From the NCBI GenBank assembly GCA_963720765.1, contig CAVRGS010000003.1, positions 124,001-188,000 of the forward strand: a stretch of DNA of 64,000 nucleotides, given 5' to 3'. Origin of the DNA: DASUAS01 sp963720765 (GTDB lineage: Bacteria > Actinomycetota > Acidimicrobiia > IMCC26256 > DASPTH01). The notes under the pieces were generated by a model. That model had not been told where the DNA came from. It saw only the letters and a list, made by a program, of their open reading frames with translations, and ran no database searches. Both the position numbers and the translations under genes were made by a program. Position 1 is the stretch's first letter. Each line of letters opens with the position of its first letter. Positions 41,006-50,920 of the stretch are shown piece by piece.

Positions 41006-42709
41006 ATGACGCGTGACGCAACCACGGCCTTCGCCCGCACGCTGGTCGACGAATGGGCGCGCCACGGCGTCACCGACGCCTGCCTCGCTCCGGGTTCGCG
41101 GTCGGCGCCGCTCGCGCTCGCGCTCGCGGGTGACGACCGGATCCGCCTCCACGTGCACCTCGACGAACGCTCGGCGTCGTTCTTCGCGCTCGGTCTCGGG
41201 CGCGCCACTGGTCGTCCCGCCGTGGTGCTGTGCACGTCGGGTACCGCCGGTGCCAACTTCCACCCCGCGGTGCTCGAAGCCCATCACGGGCGCGTCCCGC
41301 TCATCGTGTGCACCGCCGACCGTCCGCCGGAGCTGCGCGACACCGGGGCGGGCCAGACCGTCGACCAGGTGCAGCTCTTCGGCGACGCGGCCCGCTGGTT
41401 CCACGAGGCCGAGGTGCCGAGCGACCGCGACGGTGCCGGCGCCGCGTGGCGCGCGCTCGCGTCGCGCGCGGTCGCCGAGGCCAGTGGGTCACCCGCGGGG
41501 CCCGTGCACCTGAACCTGCCGTTCCGCGAGCCGCTGGTGCCGACGGGTGAGGAGCTCGTCGACGCGCCCGGCCGTTCCGACGACCGACCGTGGACCGCGT
41601 CGGCGCCTGGCGTGCGCGCGCCGTCGGTCGAGATGCTCGACGCGCTCGCGCATCTCATCGCCGACCGCCCGCGCGGCCTGATCGTCGCGGGCTGGGGTGC
41701 TGGCGTCCGTCCGTCGACGGTGTTGCGCTTCGCGGAGGTCGCCGGATGGCCGATCCTGGCCGATCCCCTCTCCAACCTCCGGGTCCAGGGCACGATCGGC
41801 GCCTACGACCCGCTGCTGCGCGTCGGCGGGTTCGCCGATGACCACCGGCCCGACGTGGTGTTGCGCATCGGTGGGCCCACCACCAACAAGCCGCTCGTGC
41901 AGTGGCTCGATGCATCGGTCGACCAGGTGCTCGTCGACCCCGACGGCGCGTGGCTCGACCCGGAGCACGGTGTCAGCGGCCGGATGGTCGCCGATCCCGA
42001 GTTGCTGCTCGGCGCGCTCGCCGACGCCGTCGACGTCATGGTCGACGAGGAGTGGGTGCGCACATGGACCGACGGCGACCTGGCGGCTCGGACGGTGATC
42101 GACGCCCTGATCGACGGATGGGACGAGCCGTTCGAAGGTCGGATCGCCCGTGATGTCGTACGCGTGACCCCGACCGACGGGTCCCTCGTGGTCGCGTCGA
42201 GCATGCCGGTGCGCGACGTCGAGAGCTTCGCGCCGACGCGTGACCAGGTGACGTTCCACGCCAACCGCGGGGTGAACGGGATCGACGGGTTCGTGTCGAC
42301 CACACTCGGGATCGCCGCCGGGTCCGAGGGCGCGACCGTCGCGCTGCTCGGCGATCTCTGCTTCCTCCACGACTCCAACGGCTTGCTCGGCGCGACCGAC
42401 CGTGGCGTCGACGTGACGTTCGTCGTCGTCGACAACGGTGGCGGTGGGATCTTCTCGTTCCTCCCGCAGGCCGAACTCCCCGAGCACTTCGAGACGCTGT
42501 TCGGCACCCCGCAGCCGGTTGATCTCGGTGCGCTGGCGGCGGTGCACGGCATCCCGGTCACCGAGGTGGGCGCGGCGGCGGAGCTCGAGCCCGCGGTGCT
42601 CACCGCCGTGGACACCGGCGGTGTGCAGGTGGTGCGGGTGCACACCGACCGCGAGGCGAACGTCATCCGCCACCGCGAGGTGTGGGCCGCGGTCGCGGAC
42701 TCGGTGTAG
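41006..42709 (+). CDS. menD: SEPHCHC synthase
   Basis: A 567-aa ThDP enzyme that adds succinic semialdehyde (from 2-oxoglutarate) to isochorismate. N-terminal PYR domain with the catalytic Glu in VHLDERSASFFALGLGRATG, a central domain, and the ThDP-binding GDLCFLHDSNGLLG ... NNGGGGIFSFLP. Length is typical. The start codon follows the shared palindromic ribosome site; it is convergent with menF, 12 nt apart. Upstream on the same strand lie menA and menC, separated by antisense menH. Confidence 0.94.
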   Translation: MTRDATTAFARTLVDEWARHGVTDACLAPGSRSAPLALALAGDDRIRLHVHLDERSASFFALGLGRATGRPAVVLCTSGTAGANFHPAVLEAHHGRVPLIVCTADRPPELRDTGAGQTVDQVQLFGDAARWFHEAEVPSDRDGAGAAWRALASRAVAEASGSPAGPVHLNLPFREPLVPTGEELVDAPGRSDDRPWTASAPGVRAPSVEMLDALAHLIADRPRGLIVAGWGAGVRPSTVLRFAEVAGWPILADPLSNLRVQGTIGAYDPLLRVGGFADDHRPDVVLRIGGPTTNKPLVQWLDASVDQVLVDPDGAWLDPEHGVSGRMVADPELLLGALADAVDVMVDEEWVRTWTDGDLAARTVIDALIDGWDEPFEGRIARDVVRVTPTDGSLVVASSMPVRDVESFAPTRDQVTFHANRGVNGIDGFVSTTLGIAAGSEGATVALLGDLCFLHDSNGLLGATDRGVDVTFVVVDNGGGGIFSFLPQAELPEHFETLFGTPQPVDLGALAAVHGIPVTEVGAAAELEPAVLTAVDTGGVQVVRVHTDREANVIRHREVWAAVADSV

Positions 42710-42721
42710 GCGGGACCTGGC

Positions 42722-43895
42722 CTACGGGCGGACGAGCGCTCGCAGCATGGGTTCGAGCTTGGCCTGGGTCTCGGCCCACTCGGCGTCGGGGTCGGACCCG
42801 GCGATGATGCCGGCGCCGGCCACCAGGCGAGCGCGGGCGCCGTCGAGCTCGGCGCCCCGCAGCGCGATGGCCCACTCGCCGTCACCGCGGGCGTCGACCC
42901 AACCGACGGGACCCGCGTAGCGACCGCGGTCGAAGCCCTCGAGCTCGCGGATCGCGTCGAGCGCGGCGCGGCGCGGCGTGCCCCCGACTGCGGGCGTGGG
43001 ATGGAGCAACCGGGCGAGGTCGAGCGCGCTGGGTCCTGGCGCGGCGAGGCGCCCCCGGACGGGCGTGGCCAGGTGTGCGACGGGTCCGAAGACCGCGACC
43101 TCGGGCACCGCGTCGCGGTGCAGCTGGGTGCAGCGAGGGTCGAGCACGTCGATGATCTCGTCGACGACGAAGCGGTGCTCCCGCGTGTCCTTCACCGACG
43201 CCGCGAGCGCGAGCAGGGCTTCGTCGCTGTCTGCGACAGTCGTGCCCGCCACCGGACGCGACTCGACCACGTCGTCGGTGCGGCGCACGAGGAGCTCCGG
43301 GCTCGCGCCCACGAACCCTGCGCTCGAGTACACGAACGATCCCGGCTGACTGGCGACGAGCCCGCGCACGATCTCGTGGGCGTCGAACGCAGTGTCGGCG
43401 CTGATCAGCACCTCGCGAGCGAGCACGACCTTCTCGAGCTCGCCGGCGTCGATGGCTGCGAGCGCGCGCCGGACGGCGACGCGCCACTCGTCGCGCGTGC
43501 GCGGCGCGGTGACCTGGAAGCGGGTCGGCGGCGTCGTCGCGACCGCGGCGGCCGACTCGCCGGGACCGATCTCGGTGACCCACGCCCGACCGTCGCACAC
43601 GCCGTGCACTCGCGTCGGCACCACGAGCTCGCCCGCCGCCTCGGGGTCGAACGGCAGCGCGCCCACCGCGATCGCCCCGGTGCCCGGCAGGCCGAGCGGA
43701 TCGTCGGCGTCCACCGCGGCGAGCACGGCGGCGGCGTTCCCGGGCGAGACGCGAGCGGCGATCCCCGACGTGACGAGACGCGTGCCGTGGTGGAGCCAGG
43801 CGAAGCCACAGGGATCGAAGCCCCCGAGCGCATCGCCGGGCAGGTCGACCTCGCGCGTGACCGACGCGCAGTCGGGCGGGCACCGTCGTGGTCAC
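42722..43895 (-). CDS. menF: Isochorismate synthase (frameshift near 43876)
   Basis: About 390 aa, a chorismate-utilising enzyme that makes isochorismate for menaquinone. Conserved segments are LEKVVLAREV, VGASPELLVRR, SRPVAGTTV, HPTPAVGGTP and AGAGIIAGSDPDAEW. The long frame runs to GTG 43726, but sequence upstream (DCASVTREVDLPGDALGGF) belongs to the gene and lacks a start. The true start is most likely GTG 43895 (VTTTVPA), reached by one surplus C near 43876. That GTG overlaps the menG stop by 4 nt (GTGA), supporting coupling. Confidence 0.87.
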
Positions 43896-44597
43896 ACGCG
43901 CGTCCCGGTGAGCAGCAGCACCGAGCCGCCGGTGAGCGTGGTGTGGCGCACGTTGCGGAACCCGACTGCCCGGAGGCGATCCTCGAGCTCGGGGACCGCC
44001 GGCAGGTAGGCGGTGCTCTTCGGCAGGTAGCGGTAGGCCTCGGCGTCGTGCGCCACGACCCGACCGAGGAGCGGTACTGCGCCGCGGAACCACACCGCGT
44101 TGCCGGCCCGCATCAGCGGGTTGGTGGGCACGGTGGCGTCGAGGGCGGCGAAACGACCACCGACCCGCAGCGCACGAGCGCATTCGGCGAACACCGCGTC
44201 GAGATCGACGAAGTTGCGCAGCGCGAAGCCACAGGTGAGGCCGTCGGCGCTCGCAGTGGCGAAGGGGAGTGCGGCACCGTCGCCGCGTACGAGGGGGGTG
44301 TCCACCCGTGCTGCGCCGAGCATCCCTGCGGAGAAGTCGACGCCGATCGGTGAGTACCCGCGCGCCGCGAGGTCACGACACAGGTCGCCGGTACCGCACG
44401 CGAGATCGAGCACCGTGCCGCCGGCCACGGCCGCGAGCGCGTCGACGGTGCGTCGTCGCCAGCCCGTGTCCATGCCGAGCGAGATGATGCGGTTCATGCG
44501 GTCGTAGCGCGGCGCGAGCCGGTCGAACATGCCCACGACCGCGTCGTGCTTGGCGTCGCCCTGCGGCAGCGAGCCGTCCCGACCCGAGGACGCTCAT
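43892..44597 (-). CDS. menG: Demethylmenaquinone methyltransferase (frameshift near 44563)
   Basis: About 234 aa, the UbiE/MenG C-methylase that makes menaquinone from demethylmenaquinone with SAM. SAM motif LDLACGTGDLC, the family signatures MFDRLAPRYDRMNRIISLG and FALRNFVDLD. The open frame starts at ATG 44536, but LPQGDAKHDAVVG just upstream is a conserved part of the family and is reached from ATG 44597 through one surplus G near 44563. The ATG at 44597 overlaps the MerR-gene stop by 4 nt (ATGA). Confidence 0.9.
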
Positions 44598-45422
44598 GAG
44601 TGGTCCCACCCAGCTTCGCCGCGCGCAGCCGCGAGCTCCCGCGGATCACCGACCGCTTCGAGGTGTTCCTGCGCGACTTCGAGCAGCACGCTGCGGAAGT
44701 GGTTGGCGACGAGCGTGGTGACGGTGGGGAGCAAGGTGCGGAAAGCCTCGACCAATCGCTCCGCCTTCGCATCGTCGTCGAGATCGCTGGCCTGGATCGG
44801 CCGTCGCACGTGCTCGTCGAACATCTCGACCGCGTCGGCCGCGATCGCACGTGTGGCGTCGTGGTGACGCCGCGCCAGTGCGAGCAGATCGGGCAGCGGA
44901 AAGCCGGCTTCGAGCAGACGCAATCCCGCGCGCAGCACGTCGGCGTCGGCCGCGGTGTAACCGGTCGCGCCGTCGCGTTGCTGTGCGACGATCAGTCCCT
45001 CGCGTGCGATCGCGTCGAGCAGGGGTGCCGGTACGCCGACGCGCGCGGCCAGCTCGTCGAGGGTGAGCAGCTCGGCGTCGCCGGCCTGCGCCCCCGCCAC
45101 CGCGGCCGCGAGGGGCACGTCGGCGGCGTCGAGCTCACCGGCCAGCAGCCGACGGATCACCGCGAGCGAGAAGCCCTGGCGTTGGAGCTCCCTGATCCGC
45201 TGGAGCCGCTCGACGTGGTCGGCGCCGTACCAGGCGATGCGACCGGCCCGGCGGGGCGGCGGGAGCAATTGGCGCTTCTGGTAGAAGCGGATGGTGTCGA
45301 CGGAGACCTCGGCGCGCCGCGGCGAGCTCCTCGACCCGGATCTCGGTGCCGGACTCGAGGACCGAGTCGCGGCTGGGGACGCCGTTGGCCGTGCCGGTGG
45401 ACGCGGGGCCCGCGGTTCCCAT
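44594..45422 (-). CDS. MerR-family transcriptional regulator (frameshift near 45318)
   Basis: About 276 aa. After an N-terminal tail with EIRVEELAARAEVSVDTIRF (assembled by removing one surplus G near 45318) comes a MerR helix-turn-helix: RFYQKRQLLPPPRRAGRIAW and YGADHVERLQRIRELQRQGF. A second HTH-like segment, LLTLDELAARVGVPAPLLDA, lies in the middle, and a helical effector domain follows. No Cys metal cluster is visible, so the ligand is probably organic. Being coupled to menG and menF, it may regulate menaquinone synthesis or simply share a transcript. Confidence 0.82.
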
Positions 45423-45455
45423 GAGCGGAGATTCTAGGAGCAGTTGCTCCCGCGG

Positions 45456-46259
45456 TCACACCGCAGGTTCCGACCCCGGATCGGGCGGGTGCGCGGGCTG
45501 CCGCGTCTCGGTGTGGCGCACGACGCTCCGGGCCTTCTCCGCGTGGTATCCGACCAGCACCATGAACAGCACCGCGACCAGCACCGCCAACTCGGTGCTG
45601 GCCTTCTGCGACACGTGCTCGGCCGACCACGAAGCGAACGCGTAGAAGATCAGCGCGAAGAGCACGTTGTGGAAGAACTTGCCGAGGAACAGCGGGACCG
45701 CCAGCCGCCGCATGCCGTAGTGGACGACGGCCAGCGGTACCACGACCGCGCCGTCGGGCAGCGGTGAGAGCCCGACGAGGAAGATCGCGCACGACGTGGC
45801 GCGCGGGCGGTCGTCGACGTTGCGGGCGATCCAACGCATCGTCCGGCCCTCGGGCAGCCGCTGGCTCTTGCCCACCAGCGCGTCGGCGACCTTGTACGAC
45901 GCCACCGCGCCGATGCCGGCGCCGAGACCGGAGGCGACCCCCAGTCCCATCACGTTCTGCAGGCTGGCGCCTCCGAGCGCGGCCGAGAGCAACGGCAACG
46001 TGTACGGGATCTGTACCAGGATCGACAGGTTCGCGACCAGCGCGATCAGGAAGATGCCGACGAGCCCGAGCCCGGCGAGCCGGTTCACCCCGTCGGTGAC
46101 GGTGTCGTTCACACCGCTGAACGCGCCGAACGCGTGCAGCACCACGAACAGCAGCACGATCGTGACTGCGATCGCGGCGTACTTCAGCTCGAGCGAGAGC
46201 CGGCGCGCACGCCGGGCCGCATGATCAGGCACTCGGTAAGTTTCGCGCGGCAGTGGCAT
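45456..46259 (-). CDS. DedA/SNARE-associated family membrane protein
   Basis: A 267-aa protein with about six helices, for example LKYAAIAVTIVLLFVVLHAF, LVGIFLIALVANLSILVQIP and FLGKFFHNVLFALIFYAF, and a typical family motif around FLVGLSPLPDGAVVVPLAV. DedA-like proteins translocate or handle phospholipids across the membrane. The start may be ATG 46259 or GTG 46232; the latter would overlap the upstream MFS stop only slightly. The C-terminal tail is polar. Confidence 0.77.
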   Translation of the reverse strand: MPLPRETYRVPDHAARRARRLSLELKYAAIAVTIVLLFVVLHAFGAFSGVNDTVTDGVNRLAGLGLVGIFLIALVANLSILVQIPYTLPLLSAALGGASLQNVMGLGVASGLGAGIGAVASYKVADALVGKSQRLPEGRTMRWIARNVDDRPRATSCAIFLVGLSPLPDGAVVVPLAVVHYGMRRLAVPLFLGKFFHNVLFALIFYAFASWSAEHVSQKASTELAVLVAVLFMVLVGYHAEKARSVVRHTETRQPAHPPDPGSEPAV

Positions 46260-47548
46260 CGGGAGCCGGTGGCGCGGCCGGTGACACCACCGCGTCGAGT
46301 CCGCCGTGTGGTGGCCGCGATCGTGATGGTGTCGCCGATGGCGTGCGACGCACGCGGCCGCAGGACGCGCCACGCCAGCAGCAGCGCGCCGAGCAGCACC
46401 GCCGCGCCGGTGGTCGTGGCGCGCAAGTCCGATCTCGTCGGCGATGGCGCCCTGCAGCGATGCTGCCGATGGGGTACAGCGCGCCGATCAACATCATCAG
46501 CACGCTCACCACCCGACCGCGCAGCTCGGCCGGCGCGCGCAATTGCGCCGACCGTCGTGAAGCTCGACAGCGAACCGAGGTACAGCGCCCCGACGGCGAA
46601 GATCGCGACCACCGCGAGCGGCAGCGTCGGCGCGAGCGCGTAGAGCACCAGCGCGACCGGCAACGAGAACAGCACGCCCAGCAGGACGCGGCGGGTCCCG
46701 AAGCGCCCGAACAGCGTCGCCAACGCCAGGCCCATGCACACTGCGCCGATGCCTTGCGACGTGACCAGGGCCGCGGTGCCCAGCTTCTCTTCGTGGAACA
46801 CCTCGAGTGCGACCGCGGGGATGAGCGCGATGAACGGCGCCGCCAGCAACGAGTTGAGGGCCATGCACCCGACGACGAAGCGCAGCGCGGCATCGCCCCG
46901 CACGAAGCGAGCGCCCTCACGGATCGAGCCGAAGATCGACACCCCGGCCGACGACACCGGTGGCGGGAGCCTGAACGACGCCACCACCGCGAACACCGCG
47001 AAGAAGCTCAAGGTGTTGAGCGCGAACGCGAGCTCGTAGCCGCCCAGCCCGATCACGAGGCCCGCGAGCGCGGGACCGATCACGCGGCCGAGGTTCCACT
47101 GCGCCGACGAGAGGGCGACCGCGCCCGGAAGGTCTTCGCGCGGCACGAGGTCGGGCAGCATCGACTGGAACGCGGGGAACCCGATGGCGTTCGCGCACCC
47201 TGCGCCGAGCACGATGAGCGTCACCAGGCCGGGGCTCGGATCACCCAGGCTCGTCACCAACGTGAGCAGTGCCGCGAACAGGATCTGGAACGACGTGGTG
47301 GTGAGCAGGAGCGTGCGACGCGGCACGCGGTCGGCCAGCGCGCCACCCACCGGTGCGAGCAATGCGGTGGGCACGAAGCCGGCCGCCGCGACCAGACCGG
47401 TCCAGCCCGCCTTGCCGGTCGCGGTGGTGACGAGGATGCCGACGCCCACCGTCTCCATCCACGTGCCGATGTTCGACACGAAGGCACCGGCCCAGAGGAG
47501 CGCGAAGCGACGCTGCCGAAACGGCGCGAACGAACGGGAGAAGTTCAC
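46225..47548 (-). CDS. MFS transporter, EntS-like (about three frameshifts)
   Basis: About 440 aa with 12 predicted helices. The beginning VNFSRSFAPFRQRRFALLWA and FVSNIGTWMETVGVGILVT with LADRVPRRTLLL belong to the MFS_3 group (EntS-type exporters of siderophores or drugs). Frame breaks near 46548 (within TTVGAI/ARAPAELRGRVVSVLMML), near 46455 (PIGSIA/GAIADEIGLRATTTG) and probably near 46310 near the C-terminus; the joined product is normal. GTG start 47548. The substrate is unknown. Confidence 0.78.
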
Positions 47549-47567
47549 CGGCGCCGACGGTACCCGG

Positions 47568-48245
47568 CTACTCCACGAGGGGATCGGGACGCGCGGTGAA
47601 TCGGGCGAGCACGAGGTGCTCGGGCGCGAACTCGCCGTCCCAGGTCGTACGCCGCCATCTGCTCGACGCTGCGGCGGCCCGTGAGCGCGCGCATGAACTC
47701 GAAGTCGTCGATGCGCAACGACGCGACCGTGTCGCCGGTGCCCATGGTGTCGGTCGTGTCGTCGTGGTGCACGACGAGTGCTCCCCGCCCGGCGGCGTCG
47801 AGCTGTTCGCTGAGGGAGGAGCCCAGGTACCCGAAGCTCAGCGTCACCGCAGTCGGAGTCGCGCGCGCCGGGCTCACCGAACGCGCCCCGCACGTCGTGC
47901 TCGTGGGTCACCGCATCCGACACCAGCTGACCCGCGGCCCGACCGAACTGGCCGGCCATGCTCTCGACCACGGGCCCGTGCTCGGCCCACTCGGCCACCA
48001 GCGCGTCGCAGGGGACCCCGCGACGGGCGTCGACCTGCGCCGCGGCCCACGTGTCGGTGCCGACCCCGTCGAGGTTGCCCGACACGATGTCGGCGGTCAC
48101 GCCCACCAGGTGCGCGAGCAGATCGTGCACCGTCCACTCGGGCGTGGCCGGCGCGGGGATCGGCGAGCGCGGCGTCGTCGCACGCGGAGACGAGCTCGCC
48201 GACCCGCAGCCGGACACCTCGGTACGCCTCGCCGACCTCGTCCAT
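47568..48245 (-). CDS. Maleylpyruvate isomerase-like (MDMPI) protein (three frameshifts)
   Basis: About 225 aa of the DinB/MDMPI superfamily. In order: MDEVGEAYRGVRLRVGELVS, TPEWTVHDLLAHLVGVTADI, WAEHGPVVESMAGQFG, VSDAVTHEHDVRGAFGEPG and TVASLRIDDFEFMRALTGRR. Breaks near 48165, 47880 and 47640 separate these pieces into three frames. The helical bundle with its His is typical of proteins that use mycothiol as cofactor. A similar fold is fused to the anti-sigma protein at 30.3 kb. Stop 47568-47570; the MFS gene follows after 19 nt. Confidence 0.72.
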
Positions 48246-48336
48246 GGTCTTCCCTCGTCCCCCTGTGTGCCGGTGCCCGAGGCTACTGAGGACGGTCGGC
48301 AGTAGCGTGGGTGTCCCGGCGGTGAAGGAGCGAGAG

Positions 48337-49273
48337 ATGGAATTGCGCAGCGTGGGCAGCCTCGAGGTGTCGGTCGCGGGCCTCGGTTGCAACAACTTCG
48401 GCATGCGGATCGACGAAGACGCGTCGAAGCGGGTGGTCGATGCCGCTCTCGACGCCGGCGTCAACCACTTCGACACCGCCGACATCTACGGCAAGGGCCA
48501 GTCCGAGGTGTTCCTCGGGCGTGCGCTCGGCAGCCGCCGCGCCGAGGCCGTCATCACCACCAAGGTCGGGATGCAGGTACCCGAGGGCGAGCACGGCGGG
48601 AGCGAACCGTACATCACCCGGCACTGCGAGGAGAGCCTCGGCCGGCTCGGGACCGACCACATCGACCTCTACCTGCTGCACCAGCCCGACGCCGACACCC
48701 CGATCGCCGAGACCCTCTCCGCGTTCGCCAAGCTCGTCGCCGACGGCAAGGTGCTCGAGATCGGCTGCTCCAACTTCAGCGGTGAGCAACTCGAGCAAGC
48801 CGAGCAGCGTCGCGAACGAGCTCGGCGTCCCGCGCTTCGTGAACGCGCAGAACGACTTCAGTCTCCTGAACCGTTCGGTGGAAGACGACGTGCTCCCGGT
48901 GTGCGAACGCCTCGATGTGGTGCTCATGCCGTACTTCCCGCTCGCCAGCGGCATGCTCACCGGCAAGTACCGCCGCGGCGAGGAGCACCCTGAAGGCTCG
49001 CGCCTCGCCGCGTGGGGCCCGATGGCCGATCACTTCGCGAGCGACGAGCGCTTCGACGTGGTGGAACGGCTGGCCGAGTACGCGGAGGCCCACGGCCACT
49101 CGCTCATCGAGCTCGCGCTCTCGTGGCTCGCCGGCACACCCGCGGTCGGGAGCGTGATCGCGGGCGCCACCTCGCCCGAGCAGGTGCGCGCCAACGCTGC
49201 CGCCACCACCGCGTGGACCCTCACCGACGCGGAGCGGGCCGAGGTCGACGCCCTCGCGCGCGTCGGCGCCTGA
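48337..49273 (+). CDS. Aldo/keto reductase (frameshift near 48807)
   Basis: About 312 aa. TIM-barrel oxidoreductase with FDTADIYGKGQSE (Asp and Tyr), TTKVGMQ (Lys) and DLYLLHQPD (His), the AKR tetrad; the NADPH-binding end is around GSVIAGATSPEQVRAN. One surplus base near 48807 breaks the frame between QLEQAE and SVANELGVPRFVNAQ. ATG 48337 follows AAGGAG by 6 nt. Divergent from the MDMPI gene. Confidence 0.87.
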
Positions 49274-49986
49274 CCCGGGGCGCGCACATCACCGTCGTCG
49301 CCACCGTCGAGCTCTCGCCGGGACCGCTGGCCGATCCGTCTCGGGCGGCGTGCGGTCGCCTGCTCGCGGAGCTCGACGACCTCACGGTCGACCCGCCGCG
49401 TGCGCTGCTCGTGCGCGCGCTGGACGGCGCCGGCGCGCGCGAGGCGCGCGTGCTCACTCCCGTGGGGCTGCGCGACCCGGCCGCGATGGTGGCGTCGTTC
49501 CCTGCGCCGACCATCGCCGTGTGGAACGGGCCGGCGATCGGAGCCGGCGCGGAGGTGCTGCTGGCGGCCGACCTCCGGATCGTCGGTCCCGACGCGTCGA
49601 TGGCCTTCCCCGAGGTCGGCGACGGCCAATTGCCGTGCTGGGGCGGCACGCAGCGCCTCACCCGTCTCGGCGGGGTTGCGCTGGCGCTGCGGATGCTCGT
49701 GGTCGGTGATGCGGTCGAAGCCGACGAGCTCGTGCGCAGCGGTCTCGCGGTGATCGACCCCGATCCCGGCGCGCGCGCCGACGCGCTGGCTGCGCAGCTC
49801 GCACGCGGCGCGCCGCGCGCGCAGGCGGCGGCGCGCGACGCGGTGCAGCGCGGCCGCGACCTCACGCTCGCCGACGCGTTGCGACTCGAATCCGATCTCA
49901 ATCTCCTGATCTCCACCACCGACGACCGCGCCGAGGGCATCGCTGCGTTCTTCGAGAAGCGACCGCCGCGCTTCACCGGGTCGTGA
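49270..49986 (+). CDS. Enoyl-CoA hydratase/isomerase family protein, start unclear
   Basis: About 238 aa of the crotonase fold: PTIAVWNGPAIGAGAEVLLA (oxyanion Ala-Gly), ADLRI, SMAFPEVGDGQLPCWGGTQR with the second Glu of the active site. The usual first Glu is not clear, so this may be an isomerase or a non-catalytic member. No ATG, GTG or TTG lies upstream of the conserved region in frame; a CTG at 49270, overlapping the previous stop (CTGA), would give the expected N-terminus (HITVVATVELSPG). The next gene, CaiB-like, follows after 10 nt. Confidence 0.72.
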   Translation: MTRGAHITVVATVELSPGPLADPSRAACGRLLAELDDLTVDPPRALLVRALDGAGAREARVLTPVGLRDPAAMVASFPAPTIAVWNGPAIGAGAEVLLAADLRIVGPDASMAFPEVGDGQLPCWGGTQRLTRLGGVALALRMLVVGDAVEADELVRSGLAVIDPDPGARADALAAQLARGAPRAQAAARDAVQRGRDLTLADALRLESDLNLLISTTDDRAEGIAAFFEKRPPRFTGS

Positions 49987-49996
49987 CGGCTCGGGC

Positions 49997-50920
49997 ATGA
50001 AGACGCGATGCGCGACCCCGGTCGGGTTGGCGGTGGCGCGCCGTGAGCTCAGCGAGCTCTCCGACCGGCTCGGCGTCGTGGTGCCGCCCGAGGCCCGGCC
50101 CGGCGCGGATCTCCACGTGCGCGCACTGCATCGTGTCGTCTGGCCGGTGCCCGCGCCGCTCGTGCGCGTCGCCGACGGATGGGTGCATCCGGGGCCTCCC
50201 ACTGCGTGGTCGTCGTTCGTCGACCTGGTGACCGCGTTGGGTGCGTCGTGGCCCGATCTCCACGGTCTGACCATCGACGAGATCGACCAGGAAGCCGAGG
50301 CGTGGATGCTGCCGGCCGCGGCAGTGCGCACGGCGCCCGCCGTGCCCGATCGGGTGCCCGATCTCACCGACGCCTCGATCGAGGGTGCCGCCGTCGTGCT
50401 GTTCGGCACCGCGTGGGCGACACCCCTGCTCGGACGTGTGCTCGCCGGCCTCGGCGCGCGGGTGGTGAAGGTGGAGCACCCGGGCCGGCCCGACCCGTTC
50501 CCGCTGCGCGACGCCCTCGTGCGCGAACAGGTCGTGGTCGGACTCGACCTGGGGGCCCCGGCCGACCGCGACGCGGTGGCCGCCCTCGTCGAGCACGCCG
50601 ACCTCGTGGTGGAAGGCCACCCCCCGCGCGTGTTCGCCAACGCAGGCATCGAGCCGGGTGGCGCGCGGCTGCGGGTCGGCGCGTTCGTGGGTTCCGACCG
50701 TCCGGGGTACGGCCCGGGGGCCGAGGCCCACGGAGGCTGGGCCGCCCGTCACGAGCCGCCCCGTCTCGCCCGCACCTCGGTCGCCGACCCCGTCGCGGGG
50801 CTCGTCGGCGCGGTCACCGCCGTCCACCTGCTCACCGCGAGCGAGCGTGGCGCACACGCCCGCGTCTCGCTGGAAGGTGCGGTCGGGCGCCTGCTCGAAC
50901 GGGAGCGGCGCGGTGAGTGA
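49997..50920 (+). CDS. CaiB/BaiF-like CoA-transferase, short form
   Basis: A 307-aa protein. Residues 135-307 look like the first half of family III CoA-transferases: LLGRVLAGLGARVVKVEHPG, RPDPFPLRDAL, PADRDAVAALVEHADLVVEG and ADPVAGLVGAVTAVHLLTAS. It ends where full CaiB proteins continue into their second domain, and the catalytic Asp is not visible, so it may be a partner or a degenerate enzyme. The N-terminal 120 residues are not recognised. It lies between two crotonase genes on one strand, overlapping the next by 8 nt; together they suggest CoA-ester metabolism. Confidence 0.65.
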   Translation: MKTRCATPVGLAVARRELSELSDRLGVVVPPEARPGADLHVRALHRVVWPVPAPLVRVADGWVHPGPPTAWSSFVDLVTALGASWPDLHGLTIDEIDQEAEAWMLPAAAVRTAPAVPDRVPDLTDASIEGAAVVLFGTAWATPLLGRVLAGLGARVVKVEHPGRPDPFPLRDALVREQVVVGLDLGAPADRDAVAALVEHADLVVEGHPPRVFANAGIEPGGARLRVGAFVGSDRPGYGPGAEAHGGWAARHEPPRLARTSVADPVAGLVGAVTAVHLLTASERGAHARVSLEGAVGRLLERERRGE

